Positions 52,453 to 60,661 of a DNA stretch of 64,000 bases are shown here, one piece after another. The stretch comes from Quinella sp. 2Q5 (GTDB lineage Bacteria > Bacillota > Negativicutes > Selenomonadales > Selenomonadaceae): contig JADEZQ010000006.1 in NCBI GenBank assembly GCA_015206785.1, positions 20,307 to 84,306 on the forward strand. Reading direction: 5' to 3'. Each line of letters opens with the position of its first letter. Position 1 is the first letter of the stretch. The position numbers and the translations under genes are program-made. Under the pieces are notes generated by a model that was given only the letters and a program-made list of their open reading frames with translations, made no database searches and was not told the DNA's origin.

Positions 52453-53031
52453 TCAGAACAGGAAGTTAAATATCTGCGTCAAGATGCCTTGGCGTTGTTT
52501 GGCATTGAGCGGACCTTTACCGTCGAACTTCAACGTGGCGTCGGCAACTTTGGTCGAAGGCACGGTGTTGTTCATGGTCACGTCGTCGCGGCGGACTATG
52601 CCGCGCAGAGTGATTTTGTGTTCGTCGCGGTTCTGCCAGATGGATTGCGTGCCCTCGACAATCATGTTGTCGTTGGGCAGGACTTCGACGACTGTGACGG
52701 TTATCTGCCCGATGAAGCGGTTGGTGTCGGTAGCGGAGCCGTCCGCGCGCCATTGGTCGGAGCCGCTTGCAGAGAACGCCTTGATGAAGTCGAAGATGCC
52801 CGTTCCGGAGCCGACGCTGATTGAGCCGGACTTTCCGTTGCTGCGAGCCTTAGTGGCGGTCTGCGTGGTTGCCTCGTTGATGACGATGGTTAAGATGTCG
52901 CCGACGTTGCGAGCCTTCTTGTCGGAATACATGCTCAACGCGCCGCCGTCCACCCACAAGGATTTTGCGTCGGCACCGGCGGGAGCCGTCATAAACAACG
53001 CTATCATAACTACCGCGAAAAATTTTTTCAT
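52453..53031 (-). CDS. flgH: Flagellar L-ring protein, apparently without a lipobox
   Basis: 192 aa. Outer-membrane ring of the flagellum. Recognised from SLWVDGGALSMYSDKKARNVGDILTIVINE, NRFIGQITVTVVEVLPNDNMIVEG, LRGIVRRDDV and the C-terminal KQRQGILTQIFNFLF. Typical FlgH is a lipoprotein with a Cys at the signal cleavage site; here the signal ends APAGADA|KSLW with no Cys, so it would be cut by signal peptidase I. Confidence 0.92.
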   Translation of the reverse strand: MKKFFAVVMIALFMTAPAGADAKSLWVDGGALSMYSDKKARNVGDILTIVINEATTQTATKARSNGKSGSISVGSGTGIFDFIKAFSASGSDQWRADGSATDTNRFIGQITVTVVEVLPNDNMIVEGTQSIWQNRDEHKITLRGIVRRDDVTMNNTVPSTKVADATLKFDGKGPLNAKQRQGILTQIFNFLF

Positions 53032-53736
53032 CTACATGGTCACCTCCACGGTGTGTTCGTCGATAACCTTCGCCGTCAAAATTTTTTCCGACGTTTCGTT
53101 CTTGACCTTGACCAGAGAACCTATGCGCCCGCGCGTCATAACGATACCCTTTGCGGATGCGCGAATGCCGTGGTAATTGATGATGATGTTGACGCGCTGA
53201 CCGCTGTTGACTGCGACGGGCTGTTGGAAGAAGGTTTTAGTCACGGGCGAGCCGGCGCGAATGAATCGGTGCGGCACGAGCCCGTTGATTTCGGCGATGT
53301 CCTTAACGTATTCGTTGCGCCCGTCAATGATGACCTCGGCGGTGTGGAAGTCCGCCGCGCTAACGGGCACTTCGATTCGCAAGTCACGGTTGGCGACGAG
53401 AACGTTGTCGTAGACGCGGACGTTTGCGGTGAAGTTCATCGTGCGATAGGCGCGTTGATTGACGTAGAGGACGACGCGCACGGGCGTCAAGCTGATGTAG
53501 CTGACGGCGGTCGGCAGCTCGGCTCTCACGTCCACGGTGCCTTCGGGCAAGCGAACATCTTGCGGCGTCTGCGTGAAGAAGATTTCGTGTCGACGGGTCT
53601 CGCCGCGTTCGTACAAAACTTTTTCCACGGCGTCGCGGGCAATTGCCTGAAGGTCGGAGCCGCTGACCGTATAAGCAAAAGTTCGCGGCATTAAACTCAT
53701 CATGAGCAACACCGCGACGAAAAATATTTTCAGCAT
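53032..53736 (-). CDS. flgA: Flagella basal-body P-ring formation chaperone FlgA
   Basis: 234 aa with signal peptide (to about MPRTFA). Periplasmic chaperone for FlgI. The SAF-like C-terminal domain reads FIRAGSPVTKTFFQQPVAVNSGQRVNIIINYHGIRASAKG, the usual FlgA pattern. Lies directly between flgG and flgH with no spacing. Confidence 0.88.
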   Translation of the reverse strand: MLKIFFVAVLLMMSLMPRTFAYTVSGSDLQAIARDAVEKVLYERGETRRHEIFFTQTPQDVRLPEGTVDVRAELPTAVSYISLTPVRVVLYVNQRAYRTMNFTANVRVYDNVLVANRDLRIEVPVSAADFHTAEVIIDGRNEYVKDIAEINGLVPHRFIRAGSPVTKTFFQQPVAVNSGQRVNIIINYHGIRASAKGIVMTRGRIGSLVKVKNETSEKILTAKVIDEHTVEVTM

Positions 53737-53737
53737 G

Positions 53738-54529
53738 TTAACGTTTCAGCTGGTTGGCGATCTCCAACATCGAGTCGGACGTTATGACCGCCTTTGAATT
53801 CGATTCGTAGGCACGCTGCGCGACGATCATGTTGACCATCTCCTCGACTATCTGCACGCTGGACATCTCCAACGTGTTTTGCGCAAGGACGCCCGCGCCG
53901 TCCTGACCGGGTTCGCTCTCAATCGGTGCGCCCGAAGCCGCAGTTTCCAGGAAAAGATTTTTGCCGTAAGCGTAGAGCCCTTCGGGGTTGATGAAGCGCA
54001 CGAGGGTTATCTGCCCGATTTCGGTTTGCTGACCGCCGACGGGCGTATCGCTGACTCTGCCGTCCGTGCTGATGACCAGGCTGTCGATTGGCGCGTTCTC
54101 GTCGAGCGTGATGTTCGGGATAATCAGAAAACCTTCGCTTGTGACGAGGCGGCGGTTGGAGTCGACCTTAAACGAGCCGTCGCGGCTGTAGGCGGTGGTG
54201 CCGTCGGGCAATTGCACTTGGAAGAAACCTTCGCCCTGAATGCCGACGTCGAGCGGTCTGTCCGTCGTCTGCAATGGTCCTTGCGTAAAGATTCTGTTCG
54301 TCGCGCTGACCCTGACGCCCAAACCGATTTGCAAGCCCTGCGGATATTGCGTGCCGTTGCCGGAGGTGCCGCCCGCGTCGCGCAGCGTTTGATAGAGCAG
54401 GTCTTGGAACTCCGCGCGGATTTTTTTGTTGCCGTAGGTGTTGACGTTGGCGATATTGTGAGCCACCACGTCCATGTTCGTCTGCTGCGCCTTCATGCCC
54501 GACGCCGCCGACCAAAGCGATCTCATCAT
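53738..54529 (-). CDS. flgG: Flagellar distal rod protein FlgG
   Basis: 263 aa. N-terminal rod motif MMRSLWSAASGMKAQQTNMDVVAHNIANVNTYGNKK, central LDVGIQGEGFFQVQLPDGTTAYSRDGSF, and C-terminal SSVQIVEEMVNMIVAQRAYESNSKAV. GGAGATG ribosome site. First gene of flgG-flgA-flgH-flgI-flgJ. Confidence 0.95.
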   Translation of the reverse strand: MMRSLWSAASGMKAQQTNMDVVAHNIANVNTYGNKKIRAEFQDLLYQTLRDAGGTSGNGTQYPQGLQIGLGVRVSATNRIFTQGPLQTTDRPLDVGIQGEGFFQVQLPDGTTAYSRDGSFKVDSNRRLVTSEGFLIIPNITLDENAPIDSLVISTDGRVSDTPVGGQQTEIGQITLVRFINPEGLYAYGKNLFLETAASGAPIESEPGQDGAGVLAQNTLEMSSVQIVEEMVNMIVAQRAYESNSKAVITSDSMLEIANQLKR

Positions 54530-54593
54530 GTCAATGCATCTCCTCTATGTGTTCTGATATCTTGTACGAGCTTCTGCAAATCATATCGGCAAG

Positions 54594-54622
54594 ATTGTAT
54601 TCTGCATTAAAAATTTTTGCAA
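54594..54622 (-). promoter_or_regulatory. Promoter of the flgG operon, with an overlapping sigma-28-like site
   Basis: On the minus strand TTGCAA (54617-54622) and TACAAT (54594-54599) are 17 bp apart, a good sigma-70 match. Overlapping it, TAATGCAG (54602-54609), 11 bp and GCCGATAT (54583-54590) resemble the flagellar sigma-28 consensus TAAA-N15-GCCGATAA. Either or both could be used. Confidence 0.6.
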
Positions 54623-54666
54623 GCGGAAAAAATTTCGTAAACGCCATCAGATTTTCAGCAACGGTT

Positions 54667-54674
54667 GCTATAAT
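54667..54674 (+). promoter_or_regulatory. Extended -10 promoter of the 3D-domain gene
   Basis: TGCTATAAT-type extended -10 with TATAAT at 54669-54674, 40 bp before the ATG. No clear -35. Confidence 0.5.
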
Positions 54675-54714
54675 CGGCGGCAACTTAAGAAATGATTAGA
54701 ACGAGGTGGAGGAA

Positions 54715-55650
54715 ATGACGTTCAAGCGATTTTTGGGGACGTTGCTCCTGATTTCCGCCGTGAGTCTGTCAAGTCTCTGTTCGGCGGCAGGTCTTAGCTA
54801 CGGCGACAGAGGCGACGACGTTCGAGAGATTCAAGACTATCTGATTGCACAAAATCTTTTGCACGCGACCGCCGACGGCGTCTATGGCACGGCGACTGTC
54901 AACGCCATCAAAGACTTCCAGAGCGCGCTCGGTCTCGAAGTGGACGGCGTGTGCGGCGCAATGACTTACAAACTTTTGCGAGCGGCAGCTTACGACCAAA
55001 TCGACGTGACGACGTGGCGACCCGGCGATTACGTTCCCGAATACGGCGCGTCTCAATCCGCCGCATCCGTTCTCACCACGGTCAAGGCTGTCGGCGAAGC
55101 TGCTCAATACGCGGGCGTTGGTGACATCATCAAACTCGGCACGCAAGGCGACGGCGTCGTTTACCTGCAGAACAAACTGATTGAACTCGGTTTCTACACG
55201 GGCGTAGCTGACGGAGTTTGCGGAACGTCCACCGTCAACGCGCTGAAAAATTTCCAGAGCAGCCGCGGCATGAAAGCTGACGGTATTTGCGGGCGCAGAA
55301 CTTATTCCGCGCTGGACGACGCTCCCGTCAACTTGAACGACTCGGAGTTTTCCGGTGAGTTACCTGACTTCAGCCGCATTATCCGCGTGGAGGCAACCGC
55401 CTATTCCAGCGCAGAATCCGGCATGGGTGCATACACCGCGCTCGGAACTCTCTGCCGCCGCGGAGTCATCGCCGTTGACCCCGGCGTCATTCCGCTGGGT
55501 ACCAAAGTTTTTATCCCAGGCTACGGCTACGCTGTGGCTGAGGATACCGGCGGCGCAATTGTCGGTCACAAAATCGACGTCGCCTTCGATTCCGTTGCCG
55601 AGTGCTACGAGTTCGGCCGCCAATTCATCGACCTCTACATCGTCGATTGA
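54715..55650 (+). CDS. Exported protein with two peptidoglycan-binding domains and a 3D domain
   Basis: 311 aa. Signal peptide (cleavage near CSAAG, about 25), two PG_binding_1 repeats (about 29-85 and 140-200, each with GDxVxxLQxxL and DGVCG), then a 3D domain (about 220-311) with the three Asp of VDPGVIPLGTKV, AEDTGGAI and IDVAFDS. 3D proteins such as YuiC cut peptidoglycan as lytic transglycosylases. ATG behind GGTGGAGG. A wall-remodelling enzyme is the best guess. Confidence 0.85.
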   Translation: MTFKRFLGTLLLISAVSLSSLCSAAGLSYGDRGDDVREIQDYLIAQNLLHATADGVYGTATVNAIKDFQSALGLEVDGVCGAMTYKLLRAAAYDQIDVTTWRPGDYVPEYGASQSAASVLTTVKAVGEAAQYAGVGDIIKLGTQGDGVVYLQNKLIELGFYTGVADGVCGTSTVNALKNFQSSRGMKADGICGRRTYSALDDAPVNLNDSEFSGELPDFSRIIRVEATAYSSAESGMGAYTALGTLCRRGVIAVDPGVIPLGTKVFIPGYGYAVAEDTGGAIVGHKIDVAFDSVAECYEFGRQFIDLYIVD

Positions 55651-55685
55651 GCGGGTGATAACCGATTGAATACGACACCACAAAG

Positions 55686-55710
55686 TTCCCCGACCGCGGG
55701 GAATTTTTTT
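55686..55710 (+). terminator. Intrinsic terminator after the 3D-domain gene
   Basis: TTCCCC (55686-55691) pairs with GGGGAA (55698-55703), then seven T. Confidence 0.85.
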
Positions 55711-55720
55711 GTTGCGTTCG

Positions 55721-55749
55721 TTGTCAAGGCGGGTGACTTATGGTTTAAT
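55721..55749 (+). promoter_or_regulatory. Promoter of the gene at 55783
   Basis: TTGTCA at 55721-55726 and TTTAAT at 55744-55749 with a 17-bp spacer, 33 bp before the GTG start. Confidence 0.6.
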
Positions 55750-55782
55750 AATCGTGAAAAATTTTTCGGAGGAGTGATTGCC

Positions 55783-56406
55783 GTGAACCTCAAGGAAGCC
55801 TTCCAAGCGCAGAACAAAATTGAACGGCTCTTCGAATTCGTCAGCGGTTACCTGGACGACGAGAAGAATCTAATCAGCGTGACGGAAAAACATTTTCGCT
55901 CTAAGGCAGCTCAAGGTCAGCCCGACGAGAATATCAACATCGTCGTCGACGACAAATTTCCCACCGACAAAGTCATCGACTTCCTGCTCGTACTCATCGA
56001 CGAGCGCGAAAAAATTTCCCGCGCCATCCACGCCGCAAAGAGATCTATGTCGTTCGATCTGGACAGTGCCGTCGACGTCAACAAGAAACGCCACGCCGCT
56101 TGCGAGAGACTGCGCACGCTGCGCAACTTCAAAAGCTCCGCGCTCATCGAGAAGAACGCGGGCGTCGGCTACGTCTTCAACAAGGACGGCAACCAGACCA
56201 CTTACCGCTACGACATCGAACGCGTCAAGACCATCGACTTCGACCGCAACCGCGTGCGCGAACTTATTGCCAAGTTGCAAGCGACAGCCGACAAAGTTTC
56301 CCGCGAGATTGACGCCGCGCTGATTGCTACGACCGTCGATTACACGTTGCCGTTCGACATGCACGCGAGCAACCTTGAAGTTATCGAAGACTACGTCAAC
56401 AAGTGA
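55783..56406 (+). CDS. Conserved-looking cytoplasmic protein of unknown function
   Basis: 207 aa, helical and charged: NLKEAFQAQNKIERLFEFV, TDKVIDFLLVLIDEREKISRAIHAAKRSM, GVGYVFNKDGNQTTYRYDIE, VSREIDAALIATTVDYTLPFD. The general form (helical bundle with a central GNQT segment) is one I associate with unnamed Clostridia proteins, but I cannot name a family. GTG start behind GGAGGAG. Monocistronic, with its own promoter. Confidence 0.7.
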   Translation: MNLKEAFQAQNKIERLFEFVSGYLDDEKNLISVTEKHFRSKAAQGQPDENINIVVDDKFPTDKVIDFLLVLIDEREKISRAIHAAKRSMSFDLDSAVDVNKKRHAACERLRTLRNFKSSALIEKNAGVGYVFNKDGNQTTYRYDIERVKTIDFDRNRVRELIAKLQATADKVSREIDAALIATTVDYTLPFDMHASNLEVIEDYVNK

Positions 56407-56413
56407 TCCAAGC

Positions 56414-56724
56414 GTTGCGCATTACGCCTTGCGCATTGGCTGAAGCGTTGTCGGTTCAGGTGCAGATGAACTGAGAGGCTGCACAACTTTTGCGAAGTGA
56501 ATCGCTGAATAGCCGTTGAAGGCACATTGATTTTCGCCAAGCTTAACGTTCGCTCGCAAGCTCATTACGTCGACAATTCTTCACCACGCCAACGCGCCAC
56601 GTCATCCAATGAACAGCACGCCTCCCCAAGTCGTTCATGACTTGTTCGTTGAGTCGCTCGCTCGAATTTCGGGCGGGCGGCGAATAGACGACGCTCGGTC
56701 GGTGTGCAAGGCGTAATGCGCAAC
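56414..56724 (+). mobile_element. 311-bp MITE-like element bounded by 22-bp inverted repeats
   Basis: GTTGCGCATTACGCCTTGC at the left end recurs inverted at 56706-56724; over 22 bp only two positions differ. The interior encodes no credible protein on either strand, although a 75-codon minus frame is open. The element fills almost the whole 345-bp gap before cydA and ends 28 bp before its ATG. No target-site duplication was identified by eye. Confidence 0.65.
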
Positions 56725-56751
56725 GAAATTTCTACGACAGGAAGTGATTTT

Positions 56752-58122
56752 ATGGACGCACTGATTTTGTCGCGGCTACAGTTCGCAATCACGACGATTT
56801 ACCATTTCCTCTTCGTGCCGGTGACTCTGGGGCTGTCGATCTTCGTGGCTCTGCTTGAAACCTGGTACGTCTTCAGCGGCAGTTATTATGAACGGCTCAA
56901 GCTCAAGCGGCTGGTGAAATTCTTCGGGACGATCTTCCTGATAAACTTCGCCATGGGCGTGGTGACCGGCATCGTGCAGGAATTCCACTTCGGCATGAAC
57001 TGGTCGGAGTACGCACGCTTCATGGGCGATATCTTCGGCGCACCGCTCGCGCTTGAGGCATTGACGGCGTTCTTCATCGAGTCGACGTTTATCGGGCTGT
57101 GGATTTTCGGTTGGGACAAGCTCAGCGAAAAACTTCACTGCCTGTGCATTTGGATAGTCGCCTTCGGCTCGAACCTGTCGGCGTTCTGGATTCTCGTTGC
57201 GAACTCATTCATGCAACACCCCGTCGGCTACGAGATTCAAGACGGCCGCGCAGTTATGACGAGTTTCTTTGACCTGGTGACCAATCCGTACGTGCTGGGC
57301 GAATACTCTCACGCGTTCTTTGCCGGCATTACCACGGGCGGATTTTTGGTCATCGTCGTCAGCGCGTGGAAAGTCGCCACCGACAGCGTCTCGCGCGAAA
57401 TGTTCGTCCGCACAATGCGCCGCGCCGTGCTGTTCACTCTGGTCGGGTTGCTCGGCGTTATGGGCTCCGGTCACATGCACGCGCAATATCTGGCGACAGC
57501 CAACCCAATGAAGCTCGCCTCGTTCGAAGCACTGTGGGAGACCGAAGACCCCGCACCGTTCGCCGTCGTCGCCGACATCAACCAAGACGCTCGCCGCAAC
57601 GACGCAGAAATTTTAATCCCGCGCATGTTCACGTTCATGGTGCATAATTCTTTCAGCGGCGAAGTCAAAGGTATCAACGACCTTCAACGCGAGGCAGAAG
57701 AGAAATACGGCAGCGGCTACTACATTCCCAACGACGTGCGCGGCATGTTCTGGAGTTTCCGCACGATGATTGGCGCGGGCGGGCTGATGTTGCTCATCGT
57801 TCTGGGTATGTACTACTTGACGTTCTGGCGGCGCAGTCACATCACCGAGCACCTGCAATGCCTGAAGCTGATGCCGCTACTGTTGCCGTTGCCGTTCGTC
57901 GCAAATTCCGTCGGCTGGTACATCGCCGAGGCGGGTCGTCAGCCGTGGATAGTCGTCGGCTTGCAGAAAACCGCCGTCGCCGTCAGCCCGAACCTTTCCG
58001 CCAATGAAGTTTGGTTGACGCTCATCGGCTTCACGGCGATTTACCTGTTCCTGGCAGTTTTGGCAGTCTTCGCCGCAGTCATGTTCATTCGTCGCACCCA
58101 AATCACCGCCGAGGAGGAGTGA
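56752..58122 (+). CDS. cydA: Cytochrome bd ubiquinol oxidase subunit I
   Basis: 456 aa. Quinol oxidase giving high-affinity oxygen removal. Helices throughout; heme ligands likely in TIYHFLFVP (His about 18) and GEYSHAFFAG, with the GRQPW motif near the C-terminal part. The quinol-binding Q-loop is the short form usual in Firmicutes. ATG at 56752 with AGGAAG upstream. In an otherwise anaerobic gene set it probably protects against oxygen. Confidence 0.95.
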   Translation: MDALILSRLQFAITTIYHFLFVPVTLGLSIFVALLETWYVFSGSYYERLKLKRLVKFFGTIFLINFAMGVVTGIVQEFHFGMNWSEYARFMGDIFGAPLALEALTAFFIESTFIGLWIFGWDKLSEKLHCLCIWIVAFGSNLSAFWILVANSFMQHPVGYEIQDGRAVMTSFFDLVTNPYVLGEYSHAFFAGITTGGFLVIVVSAWKVATDSVSREMFVRTMRRAVLFTLVGLLGVMGSGHMHAQYLATANPMKLASFEALWETEDPAPFAVVADINQDARRNDAEILIPRMFTFMVHNSFSGEVKGINDLQREAEEKYGSGYYIPNDVRGMFWSFRTMIGAGGLMLLIVLGMYYLTFWRRSHITEHLQCLKLMPLLLPLPFVANSVGWYIAEAGRQPWIVVGLQKTAVAVSPNLSANEVWLTLIGFTAIYLFLAVLAVFAAVMFIRRTQITAEEE

Positions 58123-58137
58123 GGGAGGTCGATTCCA

Positions 58138-58437
58138 ATGACTGAACAAGAGAAAATCAATCAGCAACTTCAACGCCAAATCGACATGCAAGGCGGACGG
58201 ATTGACGCGCTTGCCGTCAAAGTTGATGCGCTTAGCGACAAGATTGATCTTTACGTCGAAGAATCGCGCACGGCTCGTGCCCGACAAGATGAGGATATGC
58301 GCGAAATAAGAGCAAGTCTTGAAGGCGTCGGCAAGCATGTTCAAAACTTAACCGTCGCCGCGATGGTCGGCGTCGGCACGTCGGTTATCGCAGTCGTCAT
58401 GGTCGGCACGGTTGTTTACTCGATTTTCACACGCTGA
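58138..58437 (+). CDS. Small coiled-coil membrane protein between cydA and cydB
   Basis: 99 aa. Residues 1-70 are a heptad-rich coiled coil (INQQLQRQIDMQGGRIDALAVKVDALSDKIDLYVEES); residues 73-95 are one membrane helix ending SIFTR, i.e. a tail-anchored layout. GGGAGG ribosome site, 15 bp after cydA and 14 bp before cydB, so it is co-expressed with the oxidase. Not similar to CydX (about 37 aa) or CydS. Function unknown; an accessory subunit or assembly factor is possible. Confidence 0.8.
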   Translation: MTEQEKINQQLQRQIDMQGGRIDALAVKVDALSDKIDLYVEESRTARARQDEDMREIRASLEGVGKHVQNLTVAAMVGVGTSVIAVVMVGTVVYSIFTR

Positions 58438-58451
58438 AGGGAGTGAGACTT

Positions 58452-59456
58452 ATGGACTTGAATATCGTCTGGTTTATCCTGATAACTGTGCTCTTTACGG
58501 GCTTCTTCATACTCGAAGGCTTCGATTACGGCGTGGGCATGATGATGTTGGGTCGTCCGCGAAATGAACGGGGGCAATTCGTCCGCGCCATCGGTCCTGT
58601 GTGGGACGGCAACGAAGTCTGGATGATTACGGCCGGCGGCGCGACGTTCGCTGCCTTCCCGCACGTCTATGCCACCATGTTTAGCACGTTCTACCTCGCG
58701 CTGTTTTTGATGTTGCTGGCGTTGATTATGCGCGGCGTCGCCTTTGAACTGCGCGGCAAATTCCAATCGCCCGATTGGATAAATTTCTGGGACTGCGCCA
58801 TCATTTTCGGGAGCTTCGTTCCCGCGCTACTGTGGGGCGTGGCGGTCGTCAATCTTCTGCGCGGGCTGCCGATTGATTTCCAAATGCACTACGTCGGCAC
58901 GTTCCTCGACCTGCTCAACCCGTGTGCACTTGTCGGCGGAATTTTCTTCGTGTTGCTGTTCGCCTTCCACGGCGCAAATTTCCTGACGCTCAAGCTCGCC
59001 GACGCGGGTCTTCGCGAAGATCTTCAGCGCAAAAGTTTCTGCTTAGGGCTGGCGGCGTTGATTGCGTTCGTGCTGTTCGGAGCGTTGGCTCTCGTCGAGA
59101 CCGACATCGTGACCAGACCGGTCGCGCTGATATTTTTGACGCTGGCAATCGTCGCGTTGATCCTCGGTTGCACGTCTGCCAAGGTCGGCTGCAATTGCCG
59201 AGCGTTCGCGGCATCAACGGCGGGCATCGCGTGCTTGACGGTCGGATTCTTCGCGGCACTGTTCCCGCGGCTGATGGTCTCCAGCATCGCGCCGCAATGG
59301 AGCCTCGACATTTACAACGCCGCCTCAACCCCGCACACCCTCGCGTTGATGACGGGCGCGGCTGTCGTCTTCGTGCCAATCGTGCTGTGCTATCAGGCGT
59401 GGACGTACAAAATCTTCCGCGACCGCGTCACGCCCGCTGACATTCACTATCACTAA
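58452..59456 (+). CDS. cydB: Cytochrome bd ubiquinol oxidase subunit II
   Basis: 334 aa. Opens with IVWFILITVLFTGFFILEGFDYGVGMM, typical of CydB, then GPVWDGNEVWMITAGGATFAAFP. About eight membrane helices. ATG behind AGGGAGTG. Pairs with CydA to form the oxidase; no cydCD follows. Confidence 0.94.
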   Translation: MDLNIVWFILITVLFTGFFILEGFDYGVGMMMLGRPRNERGQFVRAIGPVWDGNEVWMITAGGATFAAFPHVYATMFSTFYLALFLMLLALIMRGVAFELRGKFQSPDWINFWDCAIIFGSFVPALLWGVAVVNLLRGLPIDFQMHYVGTFLDLLNPCALVGGIFFVLLFAFHGANFLTLKLADAGLREDLQRKSFCLGLAALIAFVLFGALALVETDIVTRPVALIFLTLAIVALILGCTSAKVGCNCRAFAASTAGIACLTVGFFAALFPRLMVSSIAPQWSLDIYNAASTPHTLALMTGAAVVFVPIVLCYQAWTYKIFRDRVTPADIHYH

Positions 59457-59490
59457 GCCAACGGCGTTCGTCCTACGTTAAGGTTATCGG

Positions 59491-59519
59491 TTGACAGAAA
59501 AATTTTGCGCGTCTATAAT
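59491..59519 (+). promoter_or_regulatory. Consensus promoter of the cold-shock gene
   Basis: TTGACA (59491-59496), 17 bp, TATAAT (59514-59519): a perfect sigma-70 promoter. The leader is about 40 nt, shorter than the long thermosensing leader of E. coli cspA. The spacer contains an AAAATTTT block. Confidence 0.9.
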
Positions 59520-59567
59520 GAGACAGCTTGCGCAACAGAGCGATAAACTTATTGGAGGTATTTCGAC

Positions 59568-59768
59568 ATGGCAGTTGGTAAGGTAAAGTGGTTTAGCGCA
59601 GAAAAAGGTTACGGATTCATTGCTCGCGAAGAAGGCGACGATGTTTTTGTTCACTTCTCGGCCATCCAGAGCGACGGCTACAAAACTCTCGACGAGGGGC
59701 AGGAAGTGTCCTTCGACATTATAGAGGGTGAGCGCGGTCCGCAGGCGGCCAATGTGAAGAAGCTTTGA
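59568..59768 (+). CDS. cspA: Cold-shock protein
   Basis: 66 aa. Single-strand nucleic-acid chaperone, one CSD domain. [23 protein letters not shown] holds RNP1 (KGYGFI) and VFVHFSAI holds RNP2. TTGGAGGT ribosome site. The gene symbol is a family label only. Confidence 0.95.
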   Translation: MAVGKVKWFSAEKGYGFIAREEGDDVFVHFSAIQSDGYKTLDEGQEVSFDIIEGERGPQAANVKKL

Positions 59769-59795
59769 TAGCTGAACTGCGAACATCTTGCTGAG

Positions 59796-59842
59796 AATGA
59801 CTTGTTTCCGAAGGGCGTTTGTCGGAGGCAAGTCATTTTGAT
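59796..59842 (+). terminator. Intrinsic terminator after the cold-shock gene
   Basis: AATGACTTG (59796-59804) pairs with CAAGTCATT (59829-59837), followed by TTGATTT. The T tract is interrupted, so strength is uncertain. The xthA ribosome site comes right after. Confidence 0.6.
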
Positions 59843-59856
59843 TTACGGAGGTTGTC

Positions 59857-60606
59857 ATGAAATTTGTATCGTGGAACGTCAACGGACTGCGCGCCAGGCT
59901 CAAAAAGGACTTTATGCCGGCGTTCAGGCAACTCGACGCGGATATCTTTGCCGTGCAGGAAATCAAAATGCAGCCGGGCGACGCGATTCTGGAGCTGAAC
60001 GGTTACAGGCAGTTCTGGAATCACGGCGAGCGCAAAGGCTACGCGGGCACGGCGGTCTTCACGCGCGTGGAACCGAAGGATTTCACCTGCGGAATCGGCA
60101 TCGACGAATTCGACAGCGAAGGGCGCGTCATCACGTTGGACATGGGAGAAATTTTTTTCGTCACAGCCTACGTTCCCAATTCCCACAATCTCGAATGGCT
60201 GGAACGTCGCATGAGCTGGGAGGACGCTTTCCGCGGATATCTGGCGGATTTGGACAGGCGCAAGCCCGTCGTCGTTTGCGGGGACTTCAACGTCGCGCAT
60301 CAGCCGATTGATCTCAAGCACCCTGCGGCGAATCACAACAGCGCGGGCTTCAGCGACGAGGAGCGACAAAAATTTTCCGAGCTGTTGAACGCGGGCTTCG
60401 CAGATGTTTTCCGCCGTCGCAATCCCACTCTTACCGGTGCTTACACTTGGTGGAGCTACTTGCGCAAGGCGCGGCTGTCGAACGCAGGCTGGCGCATTGA
60501 TTATTTTCTGACGAGCGAGCGGCTGACCGAACGGGTTGCCGACGCCACGATTGAGAGCGAAATTTTTGGCAGCGACCATTGCCCCGTGACGCTGACGCTT
60601 ACTTGA
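59857..60606 (+). CDS. xthA: Exodeoxyribonuclease III
   Basis: 249 aa. AP endonuclease and 3'-5' exonuclease of base excision repair. Motifs: SWNVNGLRA, QEIKMQPGD, VVVCGDFNVAHQPIDL, WRIDYFLTS and GSDHCPVTLTL with the catalytic Asp-His pair. ATG behind ACGGAGG. Flanked by terminators on both sides. Confidence 0.94.
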   Translation: MKFVSWNVNGLRARLKKDFMPAFRQLDADIFAVQEIKMQPGDAILELNGYRQFWNHGERKGYAGTAVFTRVEPKDFTCGIGIDEFDSEGRVITLDMGEIFFVTAYVPNSHNLEWLERRMSWEDAFRGYLADLDRRKPVVVCGDFNVAHQPIDLKHPAANHNSAGFSDEERQKFSELLNAGFADVFRRRNPTLTGAYTWWSYLRKARLSNAGWRIDYFLTSERLTERVADATIESEIFGSDHCPVTLTLT

Positions 60607-60617
60607 CCGAAACGAAA

Positions 60618-60647
60618 AACCCCGATTGAACGTCGGGGCTTTTTTTG
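60618..60647. terminator. Intrinsic terminator after xthA
   Basis: CCCCGA (60620-60625) pairs with TCGGGG (60633-60638), with A run before and seven T after, so it can act for xthA and for the convergent fucO. Confidence 0.88.
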
Positions 60648-60661
60648 TGGCAGGGAACGGT

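Noticed and set aside
56565..56792. 75-codon minus frame across the cydA start
   Set aside because: Crosses the right end of the inverted-repeat element and the start of cydA; no ribosome site or recognisable motif.
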